Source: Acidovorax sp. MR-S7
GTDB taxonomy: Bacteria > Pseudomonadota > Gammaproteobacteria > Burkholderiales > Burkholderiaceae_C
Length of the DNA stretch: 64,000 bases
Assembly: GCF_000400995.2 (NCBI RefSeq)
Contig: NZ_DF238897.1
Span: 186,001-250,000, forward strand
Direction: 5' to 3'
Part shown: positions 18,994 to 25,459 of the stretch, piece after piece
Position numbering within the stretch: the first letter of the stretch is position 1
Layout of the letters: the number at the start of each line of letters is the position of its first letter
Notes under the pieces: model-generated
The model's database searches: none
Seen by the model: only the letters and a program-made list of their open reading frames with translations
Told to the model about the DNA's origin: nothing
Translations under genes and position numbers: made by a program

Positions 18994-19104
18994 CTATGCG
19001 TCTGCCGGGCGCTCTCCGCACCACAGCTTGTGATCTTCGATAGCTTCGAGCGGATGAAAGACATGCCCGCACCAGAAGCATTTGAGGGGTCGGTAGTTAT
19101 CCAT
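18994..19104 (-). CDS. 36-aa zinc-ribbon-like small protein
   Basis: Starts MDNYRPLKCFWCGHVF behind a perfect GGGAGG ribosome site and ends 9 bases before the next gene. CFWCGH and a later CGE could bind one zinc ion. It is short but well supported by its ribosome site and fit between neighbours. Confidence 0.6.
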   Translation of the reverse strand: MDNYRPLKCFWCGHVFHPLEAIEDHKLWCGERPADA

Positions 19105-19118
19105 TGCTCCCTCCCTCA

Positions 19119-19433
19119 TCAGCACTGGCGGGGACGCAGGGGCTCCACGCCGCCTGCGCCTATGGCCTCCAGTTGTGCTTCCAACTCCACAATCCGCTTG
19201 CAGCGGTTTTCGCGCAGCATTGCGCCAAGCTCCTGCACTCTGGCTTGAAGGCTGTCGATTTCAAGCCGCGCGGCGTCGTAGCCCTGCTGCAGCGCGGTGT
19301 TCTCAGCGTGCAGGCGGCGCAGTTCGCGCCCTGCGTCGCCAATGTCATTGATCGACGGGATTGCGTGCAACTCCACGCAGTCAGCGAATTCGATTGCCAG
19401 CCGCAGCGCTTCTGGTTGTGTGTTGTCTGTCAT
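19119..19433 (-). CDS. Coiled-coil phage protein, 104 aa
   Basis: Starts MTDNTQPEALRLAIEFADCV. Residues 35-95 form a heptad-rich coiled coil (ELRRLHAENTALQQGYDAA). The pattern is typical of small accessory phage proteins. No function can be assigned. Confidence 0.6.
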   Translation of the reverse strand: MTDNTQPEALRLAIEFADCVELHAIPSINDIGDAGRELRRLHAENTALQQGYDAARLEIDSLQARVQELGAMLRENRCKRIVELEAQLEAIGAGGVEPLRPRQC

Positions 19434-19480
19434 GTCTGCTGCTCCAATGCCCAGTTAATGATTTCCTGCTCTCGCTCGCA

Positions 19481-19521
19481 CGCCCTGCAGGAACTCCACT
19501 TGCTGCTCGTCCTGCAGGGCG
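19481..19521. repeat. 12-bp perfect inverted repeat
   Basis: CGCCCTGCAGGA and TCCTGCAGGGCG separated by 17 bases, in a 128-base gap between two leftward genes. No T-run follows, so it is not a simple terminator. It could be a protein site or mRNA processing hairpin. Confidence 0.6.
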
Positions 19522-19561
19522 CGGCGCTTCCATTACTTTAGGGTGGGTTCGCGGGGTTCGC

Positions 19562-19744
19562 TCACTGCCGCCCCCGGTACTGCAGCTCCTTGCCCTCGTA
19601 CCGCCCGCGCATGGTGCTGTTCAGGTGCGGGATGGATGCGTAGTCGCGCAGAGTGATGCGCTCTTTCTCGCGCTGGGCTTCCCATTTGGTTCGCGGTACG
19701 TGGTTGGCAAGGGCGAAGCCTGCGGGGGTTTTAGGTTTGGTCAT
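19562..19744 (-). CDS. Hypothetical phage protein, 60 aa
   Basis: Starts MTKPKTPAGFALANHVPRTK, basic in its first half. ATG 19744 was chosen because it overlaps the preceding stop (ATGA). A start four codons earlier (19756) is possible. Function unknown. Confidence 0.5.
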   Translation of the reverse strand: MTKPKTPAGFALANHVPRTKWEAQREKERITLRDYASIPHLNSTMRGRYEGKELQYRGRQ

Positions 19745-20004
19745 ATGTGCGTCCATGACTCTCTGCTCATGATCTTTTCGATGCTGCGCTCGTGCACACC
19801 GAATTGGCGGGCGAGCGCAGCGTTGGATAGGTTTTCGCGGATGTGCTTGAGCAAGCTCTCGCGCTGCCGCTTGGCTGATCGGATGGCTACAACGTCCAGG
19901 TCTAGTAGCTTCGAGTGCGGGAGGTCTTGGCCGCGCGCGCAGAACTCGGTCCTGCGCTGCTCCCATTCGTCCCGGTGCAGGTTGTGTTTTGAGCCGCGCC
20001 CCAT
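19741..20004 (-). CDS. Helix-turn-helix phage protein, 87 aa
   Basis: A basic protein with an HTH in its C-terminal half: ENLSNAALARQFGVHERSIEKI resembles a homeodomain-like resolvase/NinH-type helix pair. It is probably a small DNA-binding accessory factor. Target unknown. Confidence 0.58.
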   Translation of the reverse strand: MGRGSKHNLHRDEWEQRRTEFCARGQDLPHSKLLDLDVVAIRSAKRQRESLLKHIRENLSNAALARQFGVHERSIEKIMSRESWTHI

Positions 20005-20015
20005 AGTTGTGCGGG

Positions 20016-20447
20016 TCAGGGGTTGACGTTTTGCGCAATGGCTTCGGCCCAGGGCGTCCCAGACTCCGCCAACTCGGCCACGCGCCAGCGGCCCAGCGCG
20101 GTCATGGTTGGGTGCGTGTGTAGGCAGCAGTCAGCGGCGATTTCGAATGAATCTGCCGCCCTCATGCAGATTGGGCACTGCATGGGCTGCGCGCCAGAAC
20201 CAGCCTTGCCGCAACAATCGGCGGCCGAGGCTTCATCGCCATACGTTTCCTGACAGGCGGGGCACTGGTACTCGGTAAACACCTCGGGCAGGCAGCATGT
20301 CTCTGCTTCGAAATAAGCGTCGTGGCTGGTATTGCAATTGCCGCAGGTGTAAACCTTTTTCGCGCCGCCTGGTGCGGCAGGCCGGAAGACATTCGGGCCA
20401 ATGGAATTCATCGCCACAAGGCGCGTGAAGAAGTCAGCGGATGCCAT
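20016..20447 (-). CDS. Cys-rich zinc-finger phage protein, 143 aa
   Basis: Three clusters of paired cysteines (YTCGNC, YQCPAC, MQCPIC), each followed about 15 residues later by CC, suggest three similar zinc modules. A C-terminal segment (VAELAESGTPWAEAIAQNV) is helical. I chose ATG 20447 behind GGAG; an upstream ATG (20459) touches the terminator T-run. Function unknown. Confidence 0.6.
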   Translation of the reverse strand: MASADFFTRLVAMNSIGPNVFRPAAPGGAKKVYTCGNCNTSHDAYFEAETCCLPEVFTEYQCPACQETYGDEASAADCCGKAGSGAQPMQCPICMRAADSFEIAADCCLHTHPTMTALGRWRVAELAESGTPWAEAIAQNVNP

Positions 20448-20459
20448 GGGGGACTCCAT

Positions 20460-20483
20460 AAAAAAAGCCCGCTGGTGCGGGCT
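20460..20483 (-). terminator. Intra-operon terminator
   Basis: Minus strand AGCCCGC-ACCA-GCGGGCT followed by seven T, ending at the start of the zinc-finger gene. It splits the leftward operon. Confidence 0.8.
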
Positions 20484-20506
20484 GGTTGGTTGATGGGCCT
20501 TACTGG

Positions 20507-20980
20507 CTAGGCTTGCGAGCGGACGCGCTCCAGGCGGGCGTAGACAGTCTCAAGCGCGCGCGTCATCTGCCAAGGGGTGCAGTTGCGCAGGCATTCGTCG
20601 TGAAAATCCAGCGCATCGGGCATGTGCTTGAGGGCGAAGGCATCCACCCCGAATCTGCCTGAACGCCGGTAGCGCTGGCCTATCTCGTACATTGCCATCT
20701 GCGCATGCTCCATCACGTCTACGGCAGCAGGGCCGAAGCCCTCCGCCATCACCTTTGTGACGTTCACGGCCATGACCAGTGCGTCGTAGTCCGCAGTAGT
20801 GGCATCGCCGGTTTGCAGTCTGTGCCATGCCATCCGCGCTTCGTTCGACAGGACAGCAAACTCGTGCTCGCTGAAATTGGAGCTTCGACCGATGGCGATG
20901 AGGCCGCCGTCTGACCTCTTGCGGTACTTGGCGGGCTCTGGCTTCTGCCGGGCAGCGGCCCGGCGCATGGCTCGGTTCAT
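20507..20980 (-). CDS. Hypothetical phage protein, 157 aa
   Basis: A mostly helical protein starting MNRAMRRAAARQKPEPAKYR. ATGA overlap couples it to the Gp157 gene just upstream. Sequence such as WHRLQTGDATTADYDALVMA reads like a conserved family of Burkholderiales phage proteins, but I cannot name a function. Its position between Gp157 and a terminator suggests it belongs to the recombination operon. Confidence 0.58.
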   Translation of the reverse strand: MNRAMRRAAARQKPEPAKYRKRSDGGLIAIGRSSNFSEHEFAVLSNEARMAWHRLQTGDATTADYDALVMAVNVTKVMAEGFGPAAVDVMEHAQMAMYEIGQRYRRSGRFGVDAFALKHMPDALDFHDECLRNCTPWQMTRALETVYARLERVRSQA

Positions 20981-21474
20981 GTGATCGTCAGCCGGTCCCT
21001 GCGCACGATGCTTGCGCCTGCAACAGCTTCCCCGGCCTTGATGGCTGCTTTGATTTTTGTCTTGCTGGGCGTTGGCGGCTTGGGGTCGTTGCACAGATCC
21101 GCAGGGAATGTCGCGCCTTCCTCCAACTCCACCGACTCATCGCGGCCAAGGTGCAGCTTTGCGCCAAACAGGCCAAGATCGTGCTTCACTTCGGTGATGC
21201 CCGTCGCCTTCATGCAGTCTGCCACGTAGTCCTTGAAGCGGTTCAGGCGCTTTTCGCGGGCGTCTATCTTCGCCAGCATGTCCTTCACCATGGCCTTGGC
21301 GCTTTCGAGCGTTGCGCCTTCTTCTTTCACGTATGCCACACAAGCCACTGCTTTCGATTGGAAAAGCTCGCGGCTATCGGAGTAGCTCTCAATGATTTCC
21401 CCGGTATCGGGGTCGATCTGGTTCACGGACTCGCGCACTTGCTGGGCGAGGTCGAAAAGTGTCAGAGAGGTCAT
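20977..21474 (-). CDS. Siphovirus Gp157-family protein
   Basis: A 165-aa protein: SLTLFDLAQQVRE at the start, a central coiled coil (KAMVKDMLAKIDAREKRLNR), then FKDYVADCMKATGITEVKHD and a beta-rich end, all characteristic of Gp157. The family occurs beside phage recombination genes and was first linked to resistance of hosts to phage Sfi21. I chose ATG 21474 behind GGGGAC rather than ATG 21486. Confidence 0.75.
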   Translation of the reverse strand: MTSLTLFDLAQQVRESVNQIDPDTGEIIESYSDSRELFQSKAVACVAYVKEEGATLESAKAMVKDMLAKIDAREKRLNRFKDYVADCMKATGITEVKHDLGLFGAKLHLGRDESVELEEGATFPADLCNDPKPPTPSKTKIKAAIKAGEAVAGASIVRRDRLTIT

Positions 21475-21635
21475 TTGCGTCCCCATGAAAGAAGAAGGCC
21501 AGCTACTGCGGCGGTGCTGGCCTTGGGTTGTTGATTCAGTGAGCGGCGTTTGGCGATGTACTTTGCGTGCGCCCTGGCTCTTGCAGCTTTGCCCTCGGGC
21601 GTGAGGGCGTAGGTGCGATAGTCGCGGACTGGCAT
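21471..21635 (-). CDS. 54-aa basic small protein
   Basis: Starts MPVRDYRTYALTPEGKAAR, Lys/Arg/Ala-rich, then a hydrophobic end. It begins 2 bases after the stop of the SSB-tailed gene and ends by ATGA overlap with Gp157. The position between two genes with no gap supports reality. Function unknown. Confidence 0.5.
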   Translation of the reverse strand: MPVRDYRTYALTPEGKAARARAHAKYIAKRRSLNQQPKASTAAVAGLLLSWGRK

Positions 21636-21637
21636 GG

Positions 21638-22300
21638 TTAGAAGGGGATGTCGTCATCCATGTCATCGAAGCCGCTGCCGGGTGCGCCGGGCCGCGTTGC
21701 TTGGCGGTCTGCCGCGCTGGCTGGTGCAGGCCCTGCGCGCTTTTTCAGCGGGCGATCCGTGAGCATCGCCATCACTGCCGCCAGCTTTTCCGGCTTCGTC
21801 TTGCGGTCGAGGATTTCGCCTGCGGTGAACTCGTCCGCAGCCCGGAAGGGCGCCAGCATCTCCAGGCGCCAGCCGGTTTCCCCGGTGTATTGGCCGTCGC
21901 GCATCTTCTCGTACTCGGTCTTTTGCAGCACGAGGCCGATGGGCTTGCCGACAAGTTCCGGGAACACCTCTGCCTGCACGGTTTCGCGCTGCTGGGTGTC
22001 CCAGTTATAGCGCTCCACCTTGCCCGGCGCAGGAGCGATGCCGCGCAGACTCATGCAGGCCATGATGGCGTTGATGGCCTTGAAGCCGCCCAGGTGCTTG
22101 TTGCTTGCGTCCATCGTCCAGATGTCAAAACGGGTGGACTGGCCGGCGCATTCAAACGTGAAGCCGATGCCATGGGTGCCCTTGTTCTTGGACACGAGCT
22201 TTTCGGCGCGGGTGAACTGGCCGATGTACTTCCCGGTTTCGGTCAGGTAGGAGCCGATGGAATCGGCCTCGCGTGCGGATTGGGCGTCAAGTTGGTACAT
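21638..22300 (-). CDS. SSB-like phage protein with acidic DDDIPF tail
   Basis: A 220-aa protein. Residues 1-150 are beta-rich with conserved-looking blocks (GIGFTFECAGQSTRFDIWT). A basic Pro/Ala linker follows, and the last residues are DDMDDDIPF, the same as the C-terminal tip of bacterial SSB that recruits repair proteins. It lies directly downstream of a Sak4-like ATPase gene, where phage ssDNA-binding partners are expected. It probably binds ssDNA in phage recombination; inferred from the tail and position. Confidence 0.6.
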   Translation of the reverse strand: MYQLDAQSAREADSIGSYLTETGKYIGQFTRAEKLVSKNKGTHGIGFTFECAGQSTRFDIWTMDASNKHLGGFKAINAIMACMSLRGIAPAPGKVERYNWDTQQRETVQAEVFPELVGKPIGLVLQKTEYEKMRDGQYTGETGWRLEMLAPFRAADEFTAGEILDRKTKPEKLAAVMAMLTDRPLKKRAGPAPASAADRQATRPGAPGSGFDDMDDDIPF

Positions 22301-22311
22301 GGTTGGTGCTT

Positions 22312-22965
22312 TCAGGCTTCGGTGGTGGAGAGTTGATAGAAATCTGCGATGGCGGCGTCAACGGCGGCCAGGTCATTCGGTATGGTCAAGTCGGAGAACA
22401 GGTCAACGGGCGACTTCACGCAGTCCTGGCCGTTGGTCTGCGTGCGAAACAGGTACTGCCCATTGATGACTTCGGTACGCAGGACGATGGTGAAGTAGCC
22501 CTCGGGCACCAGGGTTTGATCCACCATCTTTCCAACGGTCTTCATGCGGACGTTGCCGAAGTCATCGGTTTGTGTGTGCGCCAGGATGTAGACGCGGCGG
22601 TGCTCTGCTAGCGCGCCAGCGGCTTGAAAGATGTTCCAGGCTCCCTTGGCAATGTCCGTGAACTTGTCGTAGCCCTTCTCGCTGCTGCGCGCCAGCAGCT
22701 CATTGACCAGCACCGCCTGGTAGTCGTCGATCACCACAATTTCATGGGGCGACTGGCGCATCAGGCGCTCGATCAGGGCGGGGTCGCTGGTCTGGATGAC
22801 GTTGCCGTCCGCCTTGAGCGACAGTCTGGTTTTCCAGCCACTAGAACGGAAGGGCAGGGGCTTTTTGATGCACTGGATCAGCAGCGTCTTTGTGGGGTCG
22901 AGATTGCGCAGGCTGGTGGACTTGCCCGAGCCACTGGCGCCGAGAATCAGGGTTGCAATGCTCAT
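22312..22965 (-). CDS. P-loop ATPase, Sak4-like recombination protein candidate
   Basis: A 217-aa AAA_24-type ATPase: Walker A GASGSGKST (residues 9-17), a Walker B-like IVVIDDYQ near 75, and YILAHTQTDD further on. RecA-fold Sak4 single-strand annealing proteins have this size and layout and usually pair with an SSB gene, as here. Alternative: a generic phage nucleotide-binding protein. The start is ATG 22965 behind AAGGAG. Confidence 0.65.
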   Translation of the reverse strand: MSIATLILGASGSGKSTSLRNLDPTKTLLIQCIKKPLPFRSSGWKTRLSLKADGNVIQTSDPALIERLMRQSPHEIVVIDDYQAVLVNELLARSSEKGYDKFTDIAKGAWNIFQAAGALAEHRRVYILAHTQTDDFGNVRMKTVGKMVDQTLVPEGYFTIVLRTEVINGQYLFRTQTNGQDCVKSPVDLFSDLTIPNDLAAVDAAIADFYQLSTTEA

Positions 22966-23071
22966 GTCGGTGCTCCTTGGTGGTTGCTTGGTGGTGGACT
23001 TGGTCGGATTCGATCTGTGCGCAGGACATGGCTTCGTCCCACGACTCTTGAAGCATTGGGTGGGTGTTCAT
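22841..23071 (-). CDS. Possible small overlapping ORF, 76 aa
   Basis: Starts MNTHPMLQESWDEAMSCAQ behind GAGGACACC. The first 35 residues fit the gap before the Sak4-like gene, but the last 41 codons lie out of frame inside it. Either a real overlapping gene or a good ribosome site with a chance extension. Confidence 0.35.
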   Translation of the reverse strand: MNTHPMLQESWDEAMSCAQIESDQVHHQATTKEHRHEHCNPDSRRQWLGQVHQPAQSRPHKDAADPVHQKAPALPF

Positions 23072-23078
23072 GGTGTCC

Positions 23079-23219
23079 TCAATAGAGCCAGTACGCAGCT
23101 GCGAGGCTTGCTGCAAAGCCAGCAGATGCAAAGCACCCGACAAGCGCGAGGGCGTACAGCACAAGGGATTCAAGGGGAGTGAGGGTGATGTCCTCGGGGG
23201 ATTCGGTGGGGGTGGTCAT
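23079..23219 (-). CDS. 46-aa small membrane protein
   Basis: Starts MTTPTESPEDITLTPLES, then a membrane segment (VLYALALVGCFASAGFAA) covering most of the rest. ATGA overlap with the preceding gene. Probably a small inner-membrane accessory protein. Confidence 0.55.
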   Translation of the reverse strand: MTTPTESPEDITLTPLESLVLYALALVGCFASAGFAASLAAAYWLY

Positions 23220-23422
23220 TGCTTGGCTTCCAGCGGCTCAACGTCGTTAGGGTGGAAGTTGCCGCGCCACGTCTCACCCGCGACAACGAGGTACTGGCCG
23301 TGAGCACGCAGCAGCTTTCCTTGCAGCCCGTCAAACCAAGTTCCCGCACCCTTGCGGATGGAGACTTGATCGCCCACCTTCACGGTCAGCCCGTAGGTCT
23401 TGCGGATGTAGACCATGCTCAT
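23216..23422 (-). CDS. Hypothetical KOW-like phage protein, 68 aa
   Basis: Starts MSMVYIRKTYGLTVKVGDQV; short beta strands with KVGDQVSIRKG and GLQGKLLRAHGQYLVV resemble a KOW/SH3-like barrel. Coupled by ATGA overlaps on both sides. Role unknown; an RNA- or protein-binding function would fit the fold. Confidence 0.55.
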   Translation of the reverse strand: MSMVYIRKTYGLTVKVGDQVSIRKGAGTWFDGLQGKLLRAHGQYLVVAGETWRGNFHPNDVEPLEAKQ

Positions 23423-23622
23423 CGCCGCGCCTCCGCAAACTGCTCCAGCCACTCCCGCCGCGCTTGCTCACGCGCATCCAGTGGGGCGGCGATTGCCTCC
23501 GCTGCAACTGCTGCGTCTACCTCGGTAGCGCTCTGCCCGTCAAGGAACGCAGGAAGGATCAGCAGGATCAGGATCGCTCCAAGGGCTAAAAGGCCCGTCT
23601 TGATGTTCTCGATAGGTGGCAT
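23419..23622 (-). CDS. 67-aa membrane-anchored protein
   Basis: One N-terminal membrane segment (LLALGAILILLILPAFL), then an Ala/Glu-rich helix with REQARREWLEQFAEARR. Start ATG overlaps the previous stop by one base (TGATG). Unknown function. Confidence 0.55.
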   Translation of the reverse strand: MPPIENIKTGLLALGAILILLILPAFLDGQSATEVDAAVAAEAIAAPLDAREQARREWLEQFAEARR

Positions 23623-23804
23623 CACGCTTCCTCCAGTTCGTCGGGATGATCGGGATCGCGCGGATCAGGATGAGCCCTGCGCGTGCGTTCGTATGCGGCA
23701 TCGCGCCGCGCTTCTTCGCGGGCTAGGTGGTCGTAGTCGTCGGGGATCGGGCGAAACATGCGGTTCAAGATCGCGCGATGGGTGGCGTTGACTTGCTCAT
23801 TCAT
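23622..23804 (-). CDS. Hypothetical phage protein, 60 aa
   Basis: Starts MNEQVNATHRAILNRMFRPI behind TGGAG. The C-terminal half is charged and ends in DPDHPDELEEA. First gene after the tandem terminators in the leftward operon. Confidence 0.5.
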   Translation of the reverse strand: MNEQVNATHRAILNRMFRPIPDDYDHLAREEARRDAAYERTRRAHPDPRDPDHPDELEEA

Positions 23805-23821
23805 GGGGTTCTCCATGCGTG

Positions 23822-23845
23822 AAAAAGCCCGCGAAGTGGCGGGCC
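23822..23845 (-). terminator. Tandem terminator, distal copy
   Basis: Minus strand GCCCGC-CACTTC-GCGGGC then TTTTT. Confidence 0.8.
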
Positions 23846-23853
23846 AAGGGAAG

Positions 23854-23880
23854 AAAAAAGCCCAGCGCAGTGGCTGGGCT
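23854..23880 (-). terminator. Tandem terminator, proximal copy
   Basis: Minus strand AGCCCAGC-CACTGC-GCTGGGCT then TTTTTT. Two strong terminators in a row would stop the leftward transcript unless it is antiterminated. Confidence 0.82.
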
Positions 23881-24093
23881 AAACCCCCGTGGGGGGGCGA
23901 GGGGTAAAGGGTTGATGGTGGCCGGTTGCTTGTCCGGCTTGCTTCCGCGTGTTGTGGGGCCGATCCCCGCATGCGCCCGCCAAGGTTGATGCGCATGTCG
24001 TTTGGCTGGGGGTTGCCTGTTTCCCGGTTTTTGATGGAAGGCCGGAACCTTCTTTGCCGTGGTCGGTGTCCCGATGTGGCCGCTTCCAGTCCC

Positions 24094-24273
24094 CTAGACA
24101 CTGCGCATCGCAACTGCGCATTCACCATCATTGAGTCGTCCTGGTGCTGAGCCCCAGGTCTTGAAAAACCGCGCGTCGCGTCTTGTGCTTCGCTTCGCTC
24201 TACGGCCAGCCGACAGCCCGGCCAATTCCGACTCAATGATGGCCCCAGCCTTTAACGACGCTGGGATGGTCAT
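24094..24273 (-). CDS. Candidate small ORF, 59 aa
   Basis: Starts MTIPASLKAGAIIESELAGL with GAGGA directly before ATG (too close for an ideal site). The middle is strongly basic. It contains the 14-bp inverted repeat at 24125-24242, so the sequence may be RNA structure rather than protein. Weak call. Confidence 0.3.
   Translation of the reverse strand: MTIPASLKAGAIIESELAGLSAGRRAKRSTRRDARFFKTWGSAPGRLNDGECAVAMRSV
24125..24242. repeat. 14-bp perfect inverted repeat bounding 90 bases
   Basis: CCATCATTGAGTCG at 24125-24138 and CGACTCAATGATGG at 24229-24242. The enclosed bases include a CCTGG..CCAGG hairpin. It could close a long RNA stem on either strand or be a paired protein site. Confidence 0.65.
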
Positions 24274-24291
24274 TCCTCAAGGTAGAGCGGT

Positions 24292-24462
24292 TTACATGGC
24301 ATCCTCCGTGCAGTTGTCCCGGTGCGTTCTGGCGGCACAGGTTTCGCCGTTGCAGATGGTGCTGGTTACGCATCCAGCGACGGCGTTTCGCCCCGTCCGT
24401 TCTCCTGCTTTCGCAGTTACTTCGCGCCAGCTATCCGGCTGGTCGGTGAGGGCCCTGAGCAT
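24292..24462 (-). CDS. Candidate small ORF, winged-helix-like, 56 aa
   Basis: Starts MLRALTDQPDSWREVTAKAG; the opening resembles a small winged-helix or replication-initiator type N-terminus. No clear ribosome site; in-frame with and just downstream of the basic protein gene. It ends ATGTAA within GGAGG-containing sequence. Weak call. Confidence 0.35.
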   Translation of the reverse strand: MLRALTDQPDSWREVTAKAGERTGRNAVAGCVTSTICNGETCAARTHRDNCTEDAM

Positions 24463-24507
24463 CACGCCCAGGTGGCTTGCCCTGTCTATAGGAAGACAGG
24501 TATGGGG

Positions 24508-24741
24508 TTAGCGGCGCCGGGCCTTGTGTTTCTTCACGCGGCGCAACTTCATTGCGGCGCGGTGGGTGGCTTTGTGTGCGCCGGGTGCTCGGCGGTTCGC
24601 TGTCCCTGACACTTTCTCGGCAGCGCGCGGCGGAACAAGAGCGGGTGACGACGAATCGCGAACAACTTCTGCAGCGCCAGTCACTGCAATTGATGCCATC
24701 GCAGCGACTGCGGCAAGCAAAGACGAACGGGAACTTCTCAT
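24508..24741 (-). CDS. Basic exported small protein, 77 aa
   Basis: An N-terminal signal-like stretch (SSLLAAVAAMASIAVTGA), then a Lys/Arg-rich tail ending in KKHKARRR. A strong AGGAGAAGAG site precedes the ATG. It could be secreted or, if the N-terminus is not a signal, an RNA-binding protein with an arginine-rich C-terminus. It lies upstream of the tandem terminators on the leftward transcript. Confidence 0.55.
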   Translation of the reverse strand: MRSSRSSLLAAVAAMASIAVTGAAEVVRDSSSPALVPPRAAEKVSGTANRRAPGAHKATHRAAMKLRRVKKHKARRR

Positions 24742-24771
24742 TCTCTTCTCCTAGTGTGTTGAATTGGGGGG

Positions 24772-24978
24772 GGATTGCTTTGAAGGGCGGGCAGGACGGC
24801 CAGTCCCCGCTATGACACTGTCTGACGTGCCTCACAAGCCACGTCCCCGCGCTTGCGCGCCGCCTGGGCATGGTCTAGCTGTCTTCCCGAGGTCGCTAGC
24901 CCTCGCGTGTTCGGCTGTGTTGCGACCCCGTGTTTCGCTCTCGCGATACTTTGTCGCCGCCGCCCATCAAAGCAATCC
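24772..24978 (-). ncRNA. Candidate structured RNA closed by a 17-bp stem
   Basis: GGATTGCTTTGAAGGGC (24772-24788) is the inverse of GCCCATCAAAGCAATCC (24962-24978) with one mismatch, enclosing 173 bases. Internal short stems are visible (GACGTG/CACGTC, CTAGC/GCTAG). No convincing gene fills the segment. It would be transcribed from the leftward promoter ahead of the tandem terminators. RNA function is inferred; DNA-level sites are possible. Confidence 0.45.
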
Positions 24979-25006
24979 AGCCCCCGGCACTGCCGGGGAG
25001 TGGGGG

Positions 25007-25255
25007 TTACTGGGTGGCCTTGGCAGCGCGCCGGGCCTTTGCCAACTCTTGCGAGACGATCTTCGGAAACTTCTTGTTCCGCGCTGCATCGGCCGCTGAG
25101 TCGGTCATGAGGCCACTGAGCAACATATCCGTGATGCCGACGTTGAGCCGATCAAGCCATGCCGCACGGTCCGCAGGCAGCTCCGGGAATTGCTCGGCGA
25201 AAGGGCGGGCTGCCCAGCCTTGCTCGAAAGTCTCCGGCGTGTGCTTTGCTTCCAT
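25007..25255 (-). CDS. Hypothetical phage protein, 82 aa
   Basis: Starts MEAKHTPETFEQGWAARPFA behind AGGAGAGAG. A helical protein with a basic end (ELAKARRAAKATQ). No recognised domain. Followed downstream by the structured segment. Confidence 0.55.
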   Translation of the reverse strand: MEAKHTPETFEQGWAARPFAEQFPELPADRAAWLDRLNVGITDMLLSGLMTDSAADAARNKKFPKIVSQELAKARRAAKATQ

Positions 25256-25459
25256 GTCTCTCTCCTTGGTTGAATGCCAAAACCCTGACCCGCAAGGCTT
25301 TGGCTTTGCCCCTGTTGCCAAGGGCCTGCAGGCATCTCCCCGCGTGCTGCGGGCTCCTGCTGCCGGACTGGCTCCGGCTTTGCTGATGACTATCAGTGCC
25401 CTGTAACCCGGCTTGTTGCGTCCACCTGAGCGCCCGCCTGGGCTTGGCAGCTTCCTGTT
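25256..25459. other. Noncoding interval between HNH gene and 82-aa gene
   Basis: About 200 bases with several short GC-rich inverted pieces (for example GCAGCA/TGCTGC-like and CCGGACTGGCTCCGG). No good reading frame or promoter recognised. Confidence 0.4.

Noticed and set aside
24265-24302. 10-codon ORF after GGAGG
   Set aside because: The ribosome site directly abuts the ATG and the peptide is too short to support.
24131-24511. Plus-strand 126-codon frame
   Set aside because: No ribosome site or recognisable domain, opposite to the operon direction; the composition looks like chance.
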